A stretch of DNA of 64,000 nt, from positions 127,705 to 191,704 of the forward strand of contig NW_001798962.1 of the NCBI RefSeq assembly GCF_000165425.1, written 5' to 3'. A program made the translations under genes and the position numbers. The stretch comes from Paramecium tetraurelia (lineage: Eukaryota > Ciliophora > Oligohymenophorea > Peniculida > Parameciidae). Below, piece after piece: positions 1-12,315 of this stretch. Numbering within the stretch: the stretch's first letter is position 1; each line of letters starts with the position of its first letter. The notes beneath the pieces were generated by a model. That model saw nothing but the letters and a program-made list of their open reading frames with translations, did no database searches and had not been told where the DNA came from.

Positions 1-127
1 TTTAAGTAAAATACTCTGAATGAATAAGATCTCTAAATTTGAAATGAGATGACTAAAAAGCATAAAGATAATATAAAAATTATTGCAAAGCATAGACATA
101 TATAATTAATATAAATGATAATAATTA

Positions 128-2455
128 TCAAAATTCAAGTTTTAAGTAGGTTTTAAGCTATTCAATTTATACTGGTTTAACTAAATATCCATCCATTCCA
201 TTTTAGATTGCCAAATTTTCTTCTTCTTATTTTGCATAAGCCGAACATCCAATAATCTAAATTTTTGGATATTATTTCTTAATTATAGAAGTAGCTTAAA
301 TGCCATTCATTGTAGGCATATCGATGTCCATAAATATTGCATCATAACCATTACAATTATTACATCTATTTGAATTTACCATTTAGATAGCAGTATGGCC
401 ATCTAAAGAGTATTCTAATTTAAGAGATGAATTTATCTTTTAAATTAAGAATTTCAGAACTTCTATGTTAAATGCATTGTCATCAACAATCAAAATATTA
501 GCACATTGACATTTATTTATATGTTATGACTTGATATTATTGTATCTCCATAAAGATTACCTTCTTTCTGGACTTTCTTCATCGATGTTTTCTGATTCTT
601 CATCAATTTCTGATTCTGAAATATTTTTCGAAATATAGAACCAAAATGATGACCCGCTTTAGTATTCTGATTGAAATTGTAATCCTCTTTCATTGAAACT
701 CAAATTTCTAGCAATCATATTACTAATAATTAATCCTAATCCAACTCCTTAAGGATTCAACTTTTTGCTTTCTTTATCTTCCACTCTAACAAAGGCCTAT
801 AATAATCTTTCTTTATGTTCTTCCTTGATTCCAAGTCCTGTATCACGAACTTCTATTTTTAGTGAACTTGTGTGATAATTAGACACATTGATTTCTATAT
901 ACCCTTGCAAAGTGTATTTGAAAGCATTTCCAAGAAGGTTTATTATTATTTATCTAATCCTATTTGGGTCGTTGTTCAGTAATTTCGGTACATTTTTTCT
1001 AAAGTTTAATGAGAGATCAATTTTTTTTAAGCTAGCTTCCAAATTGAATAATTCCATACATTCTTCAATCAATCTCTTAAGGTCCATTTAAACAGGGTTG
1101 ATTGAAAACTTACCTGCTTTTAATTATGCAAAATCTAGCAAATCATTGGATAGATTGAGTAAATACTTACAATTTAATAACGAAATTTTGATGTACTTAC
1201 TTTAAAGGTTGGGATCCCTTTCATCTTATAGAGCAGAGATAAACTAAATGATTGAATTGAGAGGTGTTCTATATTCATGACTAACAAAAGAAATAATACT
1301 CGATTTGACTTAGTATTATTTTTGTATCAACTTTATATAGTCTCTATGAGTAACATCTCTAATTTATAGCAAAATCATTAATTTATCATCAATCAAAGTT
1401 GCATGTGCATTGATTTCTAATAAACGTTTTTTTGGTTGCTCCAAATCTCCACGGCCATCATTTTCATACCTGTTTCCTAAATAGCTCCCTATAAATACAG
1501 TGTTATGAGGACTATTCTTTAAGATCTAAAAAAATCTTTTGTTTGCCTTAATGTTTCTCAAATCACACAGAAGTTACTAATATAGTGGAAATTCAGTTAC
1601 ATTCAATTCAATTTCTTCTTTAGACAAACGTTTATTGGAAAATTTGTATTATTGAAAAGTCTATTAAAAACTCTAAAAGGATGGAAGTGAATCTCTAGGA
1701 TCTCTGATATCTGGTTTGGCCTAAGTGGTTACAACTTCAGATAATTATTCCAAACAAGTCTTAAAATTAGATTTGTCAGTTATCTTAAATAATTCTAAGG
1801 TTGCTGAATTACAGAAGTATATGGCCAAATCTTAAGCCATCAGTAAAATTAGAGGGTCTGGTATTAAATTAAAGAAGTGGGAGCATTCTTACAACTCCTA
1901 TTACAAGTTCGTTGCTGATGAATGGTATTATTGTTTTCTATAATCGGGACTTTGCACAACATTTGAAATTGACTTCTCATAAGACTTTACATATGAGGTC
2001 TAAGGATAATTATCCTATTTTTACTGATTGGCCTATAACACAAAGAGAAGAATTAACAGTAATGAAATCCCTCCGATAAAGGTGTATATATCATATGAAT
2101 TCCAGCTGCAAACTCTAATTAAAGCATATAGATTGATTAAAATGGTGAGTTTTTACAACAATTCTTTTTTTACTCTTTCTTGACCTATTTCAATACATAT
2201 AAAATGGAGAATTAAAACACTGAAATTTTGAAGTTTCACTGCACACTCCACAAAATATATAGCTAAACCTGTGGTGTAACTCAGATTCATTAGTAAATAC
2301 CTTTTTTCATCCAGTTTAAAAGAGAAGAATATAGCCACTTAAACAGCACTCATTATGCTTAACAAAATTATCATTTCTCTTAATTCAAACCCCAAAAATG
2401 GAGTGAGCACTATGCTGATAATCCCTTCAAGGGGTATTTTCATTATTTTCCTCAT
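128..2455 (-). CDS. hybrid sensor histidine kinase with receiver domain
   Basis: Reads through 776 codons with no intron. The N-terminus (first ~110 residues) holds several hydrophobic segments that look like membrane spans, followed by a ~200-residue sensor/PAS-like region. The H-box SHEYRTPLNSII lies near 1,250-1,290; the ATPase domain shows an N-box-like NLLGNAFKY, G1 box RDTGLGI and G2 box GVGLGLIIS. The receiver follows with ILIVDDN, the phospho-acceptor region IFMDIDMPTMNG and the conserved LVKP lysine just before the stop. Phosphate should pass from the H-box His to the receiver Asp, as in other eukaryotic hybrid kinases; no separate phosphotransfer protein is visible here. It faces away from the DHHC gene. 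Family assignment is firm; ligand and role are unknown. Confidence 0.9.
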
Positions 2456-2845
2456 ATTTTATTTATAATTTAGGTATCAATTAATAATTTAAATAAGAAA
2501 CTTCTCAATGACATCAAAATAAAACAACAAGAATAAAAATTATTCCCTATTAAATCCTAAATTGTATAAAAATGAACTAGCTTACCAAATAGAAATATGT
2601 CCTCAGATTTAATGTTGAGCATTCAATCAAGAGATTATAACTCTAAAACTATTAATTCAAATTATATTTTCCATATCATTATTATTATATCATTCATCTT
2701 CAACAAGCGATACTAAATTGTAATCTTCTTCTAAATCTTAATACACATCACACTTAAGGAAAATAAGCTTTAGCAAAATTGGAAGTAATACTAATTGTAA
2801 ATAAAATCAATAAATAATTAAATTATTCTGAACTTTGCGAATAAA
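2456..2845. promoter_or_regulatory. intergenic spacer between divergent genes
   Basis: About 390 bases separating the starts of the histidine kinase and the DHHC gene, so it must hold both promoters. It is AT-rich. A 36-codon TGA-free reading starts at ATG 2509 on the plus strand, but nothing else supports it as a gene. Confidence 0.4.
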
Positions 2846-4577
2846 ATGGAGAAACAGAAAGAAATTCTTAAATTATATCATGACAATCATGATAAGTAAA
2901 TAGAAGAAGTGTTTAAGGCTGATCCAAACATTCCCATACATAAATTTCAAACCCAAAAATAATTTACAGGTAATTGGTAATATAGTGATAAGAAATCCAA
3001 AAGTTTTGCATTTGGCATGTCTCCATAACAATACAAAACTAATTGAACTCACATTGACATACTGTAGAAATTCTAACCTAATAAATTAAACTCAAATGAT
3101 CGAATTCATTAATTTATAGAATAAGGATGGATTTACTCCTTTACTTATGGCATCCTTTAAAGGAAATATAGTATATATATTAAGAGATTATCTTTAGGAA
3201 ATCATAAAGTTATTGCTCTAAATAGGAGCTAATTCGAATATAAAGAATACAGCTGGATTGTCTGTTCTGCATATGTCTGTTTAGGGCGATCACGTCAAGG
3301 CTAGTGTATTATCTTTGAATATTTAGTTATTTTGGATTAATCAAAATATTCCTATTGATATATTAGATTACAATCATCAAACTCCTTTGATTTGTGCTTC
3401 TTTTTTAGGTTCTTAACAAATGGTTAACTTTCTAATTCCTTGGGGTGCCAAATTGAACGCTCAGACAAAAGACAAAGGTCATACTGCTTTGCATGTAGCA
3501 ACCTAATAAGGACATTCTCGGATTGTGAGAAAATTATTGATCAAAGGAATAGATAGAAAAATCAAAGATAAGAATGGAAAAACTGCGCTTGATTTAGCCA
3601 TAGACTCTAAATTTAAATCAATTTAAACTATGATAGTAAGTGATCATAACAAAATTGTAGGAAAATAAAATGGGTTTGGCTGAACGATGTGGTTTGAGAT
3701 AACCAGATTCAAAAGTTGAAAAGAATTACATATCAATGACTATCTATCTATCCCTTTATTGCAGTTCCTTTCTTCTGACTATTTCATTCACTTTGCCTTG
3801 TAACATATATCTCATGACTAAATCAAGATTTAGAATCCTTTTAGGCTTGGTACATCACAGCATGTAGTCTAACTCTCCTTTTGACTTGGGTTCTCGTTAA
3901 AAGAAATCCAGGCTTTGTGCCACGCTCAAATAAAACCTTAATGGTAGGGTGATTTAACATTTATAAGGATCTATTAGATGCTTACTCCGTAGATTAAATC
4001 TGCCCAGACTGTTCAGATGTAAAACCCCCCAGGTCGAGACATTGCGAAATATGTTTGAAGTGCGTTTATAAATATGACCATCATTGTCCTTGGCTTTCTA
4101 ATTGCATAGGAGAGAAGAACTAGTATATATTCCTGGCCTTCCTTTTTACCTTGATTGCCAGTATGGTTTTGTAGATAGTAGTCCAATGTTAAAGTAAAAA
4201 TATAGGAAAATTAAATTAGTTTTGAATTTGCAATAAGAAGAGGAAGAGGTGGAATTAGGTTATGTGATTTAATAGATAACATTTTACTATACGATGATTG
4301 TAGGATGCTTGTTTATTTTGCCTGTGATGTATAAATTATTTGAATTAGGTTATTATTTACAGTTCAAATCTATAATTTAATTAAAGGGCAAACAACCTAT
4401 GAACGATATATTGAAAGATAAGGGATAAATAGAATGCAATCGAGAAAAGCAAGTGCGGAATAGTAATTAAAACTTATAAAGAGTGCTGCCAGCACAGATA
4501 CAAGTGAGAGCGAGTTTAAATTTACAATAAAAAGTTAAAAGAAACCTTTGCTTAAGGAAACTGAATTAATTGTATGA
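2846..4577 (+). CDS. ankyrin-repeat DHHC palmitoyltransferase (HIP14/AKR1 type)
   Basis: A 510-residue product after removing seven introns of 24-34 nt, which makes the coding length divisible by three. Ankyrin repeats fill the first ~230 residues (for example [40 protein letters not shown]). Two membrane segments precede a zinc-binding DHHC core ([15 protein letters not shown], then [12 protein letters not shown], residues ~330-375), and two more membrane spans follow. DHHC enzymes auto-acylate on the motif cysteine and transfer palmitate to protein cysteines at Golgi or plasma membranes; the ankyrin-DHHC arrangement is that of yeast Akr1 and animal HIP14. It ends 20 bases from the convergent phosphatase gene. 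Several proteins in this window carry MGC-type N-termini that could be substrates of this class, but that is only inference. Confidence 0.9.
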
Positions 4578-4597
4578 TAAACAATAAAATTAATTTT

Positions 4598-6215
4598 TCA
4601 CACTTTTTTTATTACTCTGAAATCTTTTGATAACTAATTCTCTTCAAACTATAAAAAGTCATATATAAAATTCTTACAATTTTGTCATTTAGATTTATCA
4701 CTTCATCGTGCCATTTCTACAAAAATTATTATAGATACACAACTTACACAATCTCAATTTTGTTTGTTCTCACAAGTGAAAATCCAATAAAATGATCATC
4801 AAGACACTTTTGTTTCTGTAATAGAGATATTGAAAAGCGATAGAAAAATGTTTTTAGATCAAGTTAAGGATCTGTAATTTTTAATTAAACTGCAAATTAG
4901 ATTATTGTCTTTAAGATATAGAATGGTCCCACTTCTATATCTTTGCCACACTCATTAAAAATATCTAAAATCTACTTTCCATTTAAATTTTGCTTAATGT
5001 TCAAAACAGCTTTATCTGAAACACATTGCCAGGGCAAGTGATCAAAATAAGCAAATAACAATTAAGCAAGTAGTCTCATATCAGTTACATGTCCTATTCG
5101 AAAGTTGTGAGCATCAAATTGTTTCTTTAAACTTTGTAACTCCTCAGTATTTAAAGGTTGTTAATTTGTAGGTTCACCAATAAATGCTTACACAATCTAT
5201 TTTGGAGTTATTAATTAGTCTTCCAATAACAATAAAAATCGATTGAAAATAATATAAAGAGGTGCAGGAATTAACTTGGTTTTGTTTTTCAAATCATTCA
5301 AAACATATTGGTTTTGTTATTCTACAATGTCATCATTGGTGAGCCCAGATAATTTTGGATAATCAAACCATTTTCTATTTTATAAGACTATTTCTTATTA
5401 TATTTTAATACATTTCTCAAACGCTTTCAACAAATCTCTTTAAGCACTTTTATTCAAGGAATCCCTTCTTCTAGACTAGAATAACTTAATAGCATCGTCA
5501 GCAACCATCCTTTCTCCATAAATTAACCATGCCGCTATTGCCACTCCTGTTCTGCCTGTTCCAGCATGACAATGCACAGCTACTTTCTTTCCTTTTTTTT
5601 ACATCAGGTCGAATGCTGAACATATTTTGAGGAGGTTCTCATATGTAGTATCAGCTGTCATATCTTCCCAACCATAATTGAAGAAGCTAATCTTAGCTAT
5701 TAATTAGATTTGAAATACCTGATTACAGGGATTCAGGATTATATGAAAATCCAACACCAGGAATTATACCAGGTCCACATTATGCATGTTCTCCTTACAA
5801 TTGCAAATTTATAACTGCTCCAATGTTATGACTTTATATGATAATCTCTTTACGATTAGAATTGAGGGACGACTGTAGGCATTAATTTCATACTCAGTCT
5901 CTACATAGCCAAAATGTCATCAGTTATCCAATCTGAATGTAATCCCTCTATGGCATTTTTATTTTTATTTGAATTAGCCTATTCCTTTTTACAATCTTGA
6001 CCTCCACAAAAATAGCAGATGAAATTATCTAATTCTTGAATTGGTGCAGGACCAGTTTTCTTATTTTTCAAACTGGTCTTCGGCTCAAATTTGTTACTGC
6101 TTATCATCTATTGTCTTATAGTATTCCTTTATTGTGATGATGATAGAGCCCTGGATTATTGATTGTCTTATTCTAATGGTGGTAATCTACGAGAATTTGA
6201 GTTGGCATTATCCAT
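4598..6215 (-). CDS. PTPDC1-like dual-specificity phosphatase
   Basis: Starts MDNANSNSRRLPP at 6215. An N-terminal Gln/Lys-rich tail is followed by FICYFCGGQDCKK and GLHSDWITDDILAM, closely matching the animal PTPDC1 phosphatase family, then GEHAQCGPG and the catalytic signature HCHAGTGRTG near 5,540-5,570 (Cys nucleophile and Arg both present). The C-terminal ~250 residues are helical and less conserved. Introns of 22 nt (just before CKISFFNYGWED) and 29 nt (near the stop) fit. The join around 5,860-5,905 is not resolved: family similarity switches frame there, so either a longer intron or a single-base error is needed. PTPDC1 relatives are linked to cilium biology in animals; for this ciliate that role is inference. 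Confidence 0.85.
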
Positions 6216-6243
6216 TTTAATTAAAAATAAAAATCTAACGTAT

Positions 6244-7673
6244 ATGAGTTAGACAGAATAGCAAGAGTATAATTATGATGCATAATACTTGGAGATCTTT
6301 GGATGCAATCATACTACAAGACAGATTCATTCAGAAAAATTGATTTGTCAATAATGTGGCATATTTATCAATAATGTAATAGAGCTGTTTTAAATTAAAG
6401 TCAACCACAAGAGTTTACAAAACAATCAAAATGAAGTACAACACCTTCTTCAATCCCCCTTAAAGATTTTGAGCAACATCTTGGCACCAATGACAATCGC
6501 TAAACACTAAATCGCTAGGTTGCCAATAATAGATTTCCTGGAATAAGCATCTGAAAGATTAAACCTAAGTACAAATACTGCCTTTTTGGCTATTACTTAT
6601 ATTGATCACTTTTTCAATAAAGGTAATGTGAATGAAAACTAGGTTTTCTTATATGCTGCTGCCGCTCTGATGCTGGCAGCTAAAGCTTAGGAGCTCGATG
6701 AGAGAATCCCTTTCATTAGTAAACTCAAACGCTATTCATCAATGACCTCTCATCCTGAAATCAATAACTTCACTACTTAAGAATTTTGTAATGCTGAAAA
6801 AGCCTTAATTGAATCCTTAAATTGGAAATTATAGAGAATTACACTCCTAGATAGAATAGAATCGCTACTTTCCTTTGGAGTCATTGAATGATGATGACAG
6901 TCTCTCCCAACCACCCTAATAGAAGGAAAACAAAGAACAATTAGTAAATCATATTAAATTGAGAGACCTAAATGAAAAATAAATCACTAACTATGTTAAT
7001 GAGGTTGAAAACAAATACATAGAAACCGCTTATTCTGTGATTAGAGGTAAAATCAGTTAAATAAGTAGATGATCAAATTTATTTTTCAAACGATCAAACT
7101 ATATTAGCCTTGTCTTGCATAGCTTTTCTAAGGAAAAAGGCTGGGTTGCTAAACATCTGGTCTCAATAACTCTAAGCCTTAACTGGAGAATCCGCTTAGA
7201 AAATATCAGCTACTGTATCTTAGATTATGACTCTGACTCCCAAAACTGTAAGCAAACCTATGATTAACACTTCATCGAGTTCATACTTGAATAGTTATTA
7301 GAACTCGGCAACTTAAAATAAAAGTTCTTATATGAAAAACAGACAATACTTATTTGAATCAAATAAATCATCAGCAGGTGATATCATATCGCAATATAAT
7401 AATACTGCTAAATCACATCTCAAAGTTCCCTTATTTCAATCTTAATCCACAATGCAATTATCTTCAAAGAGTGAGATAATGAAACCTCATCAAATAAATT
7501 AAACTAAATATTCGAGTCGAATTAGCAATTTTACTACTACTAACAATTATTCATACTTATCTGATAATATTGTCCATCCAAATTCTTACATAAAACATGC
7601 TGAATTAGATAAAAAATATGAGTAAATACATAAAGTCAGCGAGACAAAATTTAGAACTAAAATATTCAGTTGA
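6244..7673 (+). CDS. cyclin
   Basis: Begins MSQTEQQEYN only 28 bases from the divergent phosphatase start. The cyclin box covers roughly residues 70-220: SERLNLSTNTAFLAITYIDHF, AAAALMLAAKAQE and LIESLNWKLQRIT are the usual helices, and the second fold follows with ILALSCIAFLRKKAGL after a 22-nt intron at about 7,049-7,070. The last ~150 residues are Ser/Asn-rich and look disordered. Near 6,880-6,925 the frame changes by one: either a 43-nt intron starting GTC removes it, or there is a one-base error. Cyclins bind and activate a CDK; which CDK cannot be told from sequence. Confident as a cyclin, unsure of subclass. Confidence 0.85.
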
Positions 7674-7734
7674 TGAATATTTGTTAAAACACAATATTTA
7701 TATTGTTATAATACTATTTTGTTAATCATCATAA

Positions 7735-8897
7735 TCAATTGTGAAACAAATATCTTATAGCTTCATCAATAAATTTATAAATATAGGAATATTATTCTGA
7801 AGTATGGACCATGCCCCATCTTTGTTCTCTCAGTCTACGCACTATTCCAAAGATGGACAATCTATAAAGATCTGGATTTTCTTCCAATTCTTGATATAAA
7901 ACGTGAGTACTTACTTTAAATATCATCGCCAATATTCTATTTGTAGGCTTTAAGTAAGATCATTAAATTAGATAATGCAATCAAAGTTCCAGTTCTTCCT
8001 ACTCCAGCACTAAATTAAAATAATCCTATTCCTTTAATACCTGCAATGAAAAACTACTTTTTGATCTGCTTACAACTTTTCATTAATCATATTTAATAAT
8101 TCTCGAATCACATCAAAATCACTTGGGGATGGAACTCCTTAATCTGGCCAACCACACCATTGAATTTGTTAAATATTTCTCTCTTCTCCCTCTTAGGTTA
8201 CTTTCAAAACTCGTTTTGTGATATTATTCCCAAGATCATCTTGGCTCTGAAGATATATTTGAATATTTCCGCAAATCATAGTTTCTCCAACATTTCTCGG
8301 CCAATATTATTCACATTATGCCTGCATAGTATAAATTTACTAACTCTTTGGTTCTCTCTCAAATTGCACAACATCACTACCATATTCATATTTTCTTATA
8401 TAATCATCTTCCAAAAGTGACAAAATGTTTAGATCAAAGGACCCTATGTAGCCACAATCATCCTCTCCTTCCCATTTATTAACTATGTTGACAAACCTAT
8501 CAAATACATTGATAAAATTCGCATTAATATAGCATTCCCTTAGATTTTCTTCTTCATCACCTTCGCTCCTTAATTTTACAATTGAATGCTTGACTAATTT
8601 ATCACTTATTTATATATACATAGTATGATGTTATTATAGCGATTTAATTTTTGAACATCAGGATGAAAGTCAAATAAATTATCGTTATGATATTAAGTTT
8701 CTGTTAATCTACGTAATAACTTGATAGAAACTAATCAATACTCTGAATTCCATCTCTAAATCTCTTTTTAATAATTCTTAACTGAAGTGTAAAACTGAAA
8801 TTCCTTTTTCGATTGCTACTAATTCTGTGTTGCCTTTTACCCACTCATAAGAATAATCTCTACTAATTTCCTTACCTTCTACTAAGAAGCCTTGCAT
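7735..8897 (-). CDS. classical protein tyrosine phosphatase
   Basis: A 368-residue product after removing introns of 31 and 25 nt. The WPD loop reads CGWPDQGVPS, the active-site loop is HC/SAGVGRTG, and the QxRxx helix appears as RRLREQRWGMVHTSEQY. The 31-nt intron at 8,010-8,040 splits the serine codon directly after the catalytic cysteine; without splicing the Cys seems lost. All catalytic residues are therefore present and the enzyme should hydrolyse phosphotyrosine. No membrane span or targeting domain is evident. It is tandem to the kinase gene upstream and convergent with the cyclin (61 bases between stops). Confidence 0.9.
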
Positions 8898-9281
8898 TTA
8901 TTTTATTTTAATAAAATGGAATAAATAACTTGCAGACAATTTTTAAAGCATATCTTCATCATCTCATGCGCTAAATTAAAAAGTCTGTTCGATATTGGAT
9001 TAATTATTTCACTTAATACAAAGTAAGAATGTATTAAATATTATAAGAAATAAAAGTATTTGTTTAAACTTTTAATTTTGAAATATCTCTCTTGTATCAT
9101 GATAGGAATATGATCTGATTAATTGATAAACGTAATTTAATAAGGATGTTAAAACTCTTTTTATTTGGTTCAAATAAAAATCTGACTGGAAATGAGAAAT
9201 TTAAATTAATTAAAGGATATTTAACAAAGTCTTAAGATTGATGATTTTATAATATAAATAAAAAAATCAATAAAGTTGAAA
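8898..9281. other. spacer, no gene seen
   Basis: A 384-base AT-rich interval between two minus-strand genes. It holds the kinase 3' flank and the phosphatase promoter. A 67-codon TGA-free plus frame starting near 8,917 is not convincing. Confidence 0.4.
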
Positions 9282-10817
9282 TCAGTTTTTTAAAGGATTA
9301 AGTGATTTCGATTATTATGGTTGAAATGCATCATTCAAAACCTAATCTAATGCTTAATTTAACGAGCATTGCCGATTTATTATTAATTTTTTGTTTTTTT
9401 AACAATTTAAATTAGAATCGAATTATTATAAGCCAAGTCTATCATCGAAATTCTATTCGATAATTACCTTGTAAGCGTCCTAATCTGGTTCTGATTACAA
9501 ATTATTGTTATTATTTATCTTAATGATATTTGTGATGGGTTCCTCCCTCTATGACCCCTGTCCTTACTACTCTTAATATTGGGGTACTTCTTATTCTTAA
9601 TGTTAATTGTCGTTTTGTGATTAAGATTCGTCGTCTAACTAAAATGAAAACTATAGCTTTTTATTTTTATTGGGTATGAGTTCTGATTTCAATTAAAATA
9701 GTAGATCATCAGAAATAAAAACATTCTTTTTTTCCTATGCTGAATTGAGACCACTATATCTTTACTCTTTAGAAATCAAAAATGGATGTTAAAGGAGATC
9801 TTCTGCTTCCCATCTGTCTTCTGGATTCAGTTGCAGACATCTTTTAAGAAAGTCTCTAGCCTACTCAGATTTCAATTCTTCAGGAATAGGAAAGGTCTCA
9901 GTTAACTTGCTTATTTTGACCATGACGGTGTATATATTCTTAACTTCAGAGAATGGAGGATGTCCAGTAGCCATTTCAATCATTGTGCAACCTAAACTCC
10001 AAATATCGGCCTTCCTATTTAACACTTAATAGATTGATGATACTTTCCATAGTGTTACTAATTCGATGATCTCTGGAGCCATATAATTTGGAGTGCCACA
10101 TAGGGAACCAACAATATCATGTTTGATTTCAGATAATTATTTTCCACTTCCAAAATCTATAGAATAAAGTTTTAATGATCTACCTGCTAATTTCACTTAT
10201 CCATTTTAATTGATTAAGATGTTGGCTCCCTTGATGTCTCTATGAATTACTCCTTTCGAGTGTAGGAAGTGCAATCCTAATAGAATCTATTTCAAATAAA
10301 CTCTAATTAAAGACTCCTTGAATTTCGCCAAATCTTTTGATCATTGTGAGAACGGAACCACCACTGACATACTCTAAGAAAATATTTAATTAGTCATTTT
10401 TTGTTTCTGAACCATAATAACGTACTATATGAGGATGCTGTAACTAACTCAGAATTTCAATTTCTCTTTAGATAGATTATACTTTCTAAGATAAACATTT
10501 GAATTTACATTCTCGTCTCCATTCTTGATAAATACTTGTTTGACAGCCATAATTTACCCACTCACCCTATTCATACCCAAGACAACTCTACCAAATGCTC
10601 CTTGGCCTATCATTTCACCTTCAGTCCAAGTGATCTATTTTTCTTATTCTTATTTTTCTTATTTTTCCTATGCTTCTGGTTTCACCTCTTTGGGAACAAC
10701 AGGCTCATGACAAACCTCAAAATAATTTGATTCTTCAGGTTATTAAATTGGATGTTCATCACAACCTGCATTGGCATACTTTTTATGTTTAGTTTATTTA
10801 GTTAAACAACAACCCAT
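9282..10817 (-). CDS. MAPKKK (STE11-like) protein kinase with lipidated N-terminus
   Basis: 512 codons without introns. It starts MGCCLTKQTK, a classic N-myristoylation glycine followed by two cysteines fit for palmitoylation, so membrane attachment is likely. The kinase domain begins around ITWTEGEMIGQGAFGRVVLG, carries AVKQV for the ATP lysine, GLHFLHSKGVIHRDIKGAN in the catalytic loop, and IWSLGCTMIEMATGHPPF later. The KGAN catalytic-loop variant and the IEMATGHPPF pattern place it near MEKK/STE11 kinases. After DPEDRW-like and HPFL motifs a ~150-residue Gln/Asn-rich tail follows, ending near a DRLGLQQF-like stretch. It is divergent from the next kinase gene with an 83-base spacer. Downstream MAPKK partner unknown. 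Confidence 0.9.
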
Positions 10818-10900
10818 ATAATATAAAGAAATTAAAAATGTAATAAAAGCAAAATTAAGCCAAAATAAGGAATGCCTTGCAATAGTAGCTATTTCCGAAG

Positions 10901-12285
10901 ATGCAGAAGAAAATAGAGCAACCGAAAACATAGCCTAAAAGGTATAATATGATTCCCATGATTTATATTAAGAGCCATAAGGATAGAAGATGAAAACAAA
11001 CTATCAATAGCATTACCACATATTGAGACTATTGCCGTCAACTTCAATTCCAAGTATCAGCTAGGCAATATGATTGGAGAAGGTGCACATGGATTAGTGA
11101 GAAAAGCCATCAAAGTCGAGACTGGAGAATAGGTAGCAGTCAAAATTTCCAGGAGTGGAGATCCTGAGCTTATCAAAACTTTTACTGAAGCATATAAAAA
11201 TACGAGAATACTAGATCATGAGTTCATAATAAAAGTCTACGAATGTTACATAGATGAACAATCAGAAACTTTATATTTGGTAATGGAGTACTCAAATTTA
11301 CGCAGCTTGGAGGATGTAATTAAAAAACACAAGAGATTAACGTAATTGTATATCCTTCAATTAGGGAAGAATAGGCCAAGATTTTGATTAGACATATCCT
11401 ATTGGCCCTTCAGCATATTCACGAAAGAGGAATAGCTCATAGGGACCTGAAACCTGATAATGTATTGATCAACAAAAAGTCTCTTGACATCAAAATCATA
11501 GACTTTGGAGTCAGTAGAAGATTCAAGAAATACAATGGCGGAGAATTTGTCGACGTGAACATGTGGACTAGAACTGGAAATGTTTATTACACAGCTCCAG
11601 AGATCTTGACTGGAGGAGGCTATGATGAAAGAGTGGATCTCTGGTCCCTAGGAGTCTGTCTATTTCGTATCTTGAGTGGCCAGTTCCCTTTCTTTGAAGA
11701 TAGTGTATTGGGAACTATCGAGAAAATATTAAAAGGCAATTTTGAACTTAATGAGGATATTTCCTGGCTTGCTCGTGATTTAATTAAGCGACTCCTTGAT
11801 CCCAATCCAGCTCAAAGATTATCAGCGTAATGTATATTTTAGAGATTCACATTATAGTGGCTCTACAGCATCCCTGGCTCTATCATTACTAGATTGATCC
11901 GATATCACCTAACAGCACCGAACTCATAAGCAAAGCCAATTGCAGGGCTAGTGATGATATTTGTGACATCTCTTAAGGTGGAGACAAGAATGCATATTAC
12001 GGTAGGAACCTTCATATGAGAAGCAACACTATGACCAAGAGTCCAGTCTTGTAGGAACCAAATATTAACACAGATACAAATTCAAAATCTCCCCTTAATT
12101 TATTAAAACAAGAAATCGACGAAGATATTCAATAGTCTCCTTTAATTAAACTGAAAAAAATACAAAATCAAATGAATAAAGAAATCAATATCATAAGAAA
12201 GAAAGAGTCTAATGGACAAGGCTTACTTAGAATTAGGCAGATATTGCAAATGGAAAAATTAGACATCATACATGAAATTTAATGA
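10901..12285 (+). CDS. serine/threonine protein kinase
   Basis: A 434-residue product with introns of 31, 23 and 26 nt (10,942-10,972; one after KKHKRLT; one before ALQHPWL). All core motifs are present: IGEGAHGLV glycine loop, VAVKIS lysine, HERGIAHRDLKPDN catalytic loop, IIDFGVSRRF, an APE motif in YTAPEILTGG, and LLDPNPAQRLSA. The pattern is that of CAMK-group kinases such as CDPK/CaMK, but no EF-hands follow; the last ~130 residues are a Lys/Ser-rich tail. The start at 10,901 was chosen because the frame before it is closed by a stop once the first intron is removed. Active by motif content; substrate unknown. Confidence 0.9.
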
Positions 12286-12315
12286 CTATTATAATAATAA
12301 CTCTTAATATCAATT

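Noticed and set aside
888-1091. Short standard-code reading frames across the window, such as this one
   Set aside because: They lie antisense or out of frame to genes that read well with TAA/TAG as Gln, so they are shadows.
1120-1210. Apparent GTAAGT...GTAAG intron in the histidine kinase
   Set aside because: The unspliced reading continues in frame through KYLLNLSNDLLDF and the whole gene is 776 codons without interruption.
7981-8050. Tyrosine phosphatase seemed to lack the catalytic Cys (FQFSAGVGRTG)
   Set aside because: A 31-nt intron lies there; splicing gives HCSAGVGRTG, so the active site is intact.
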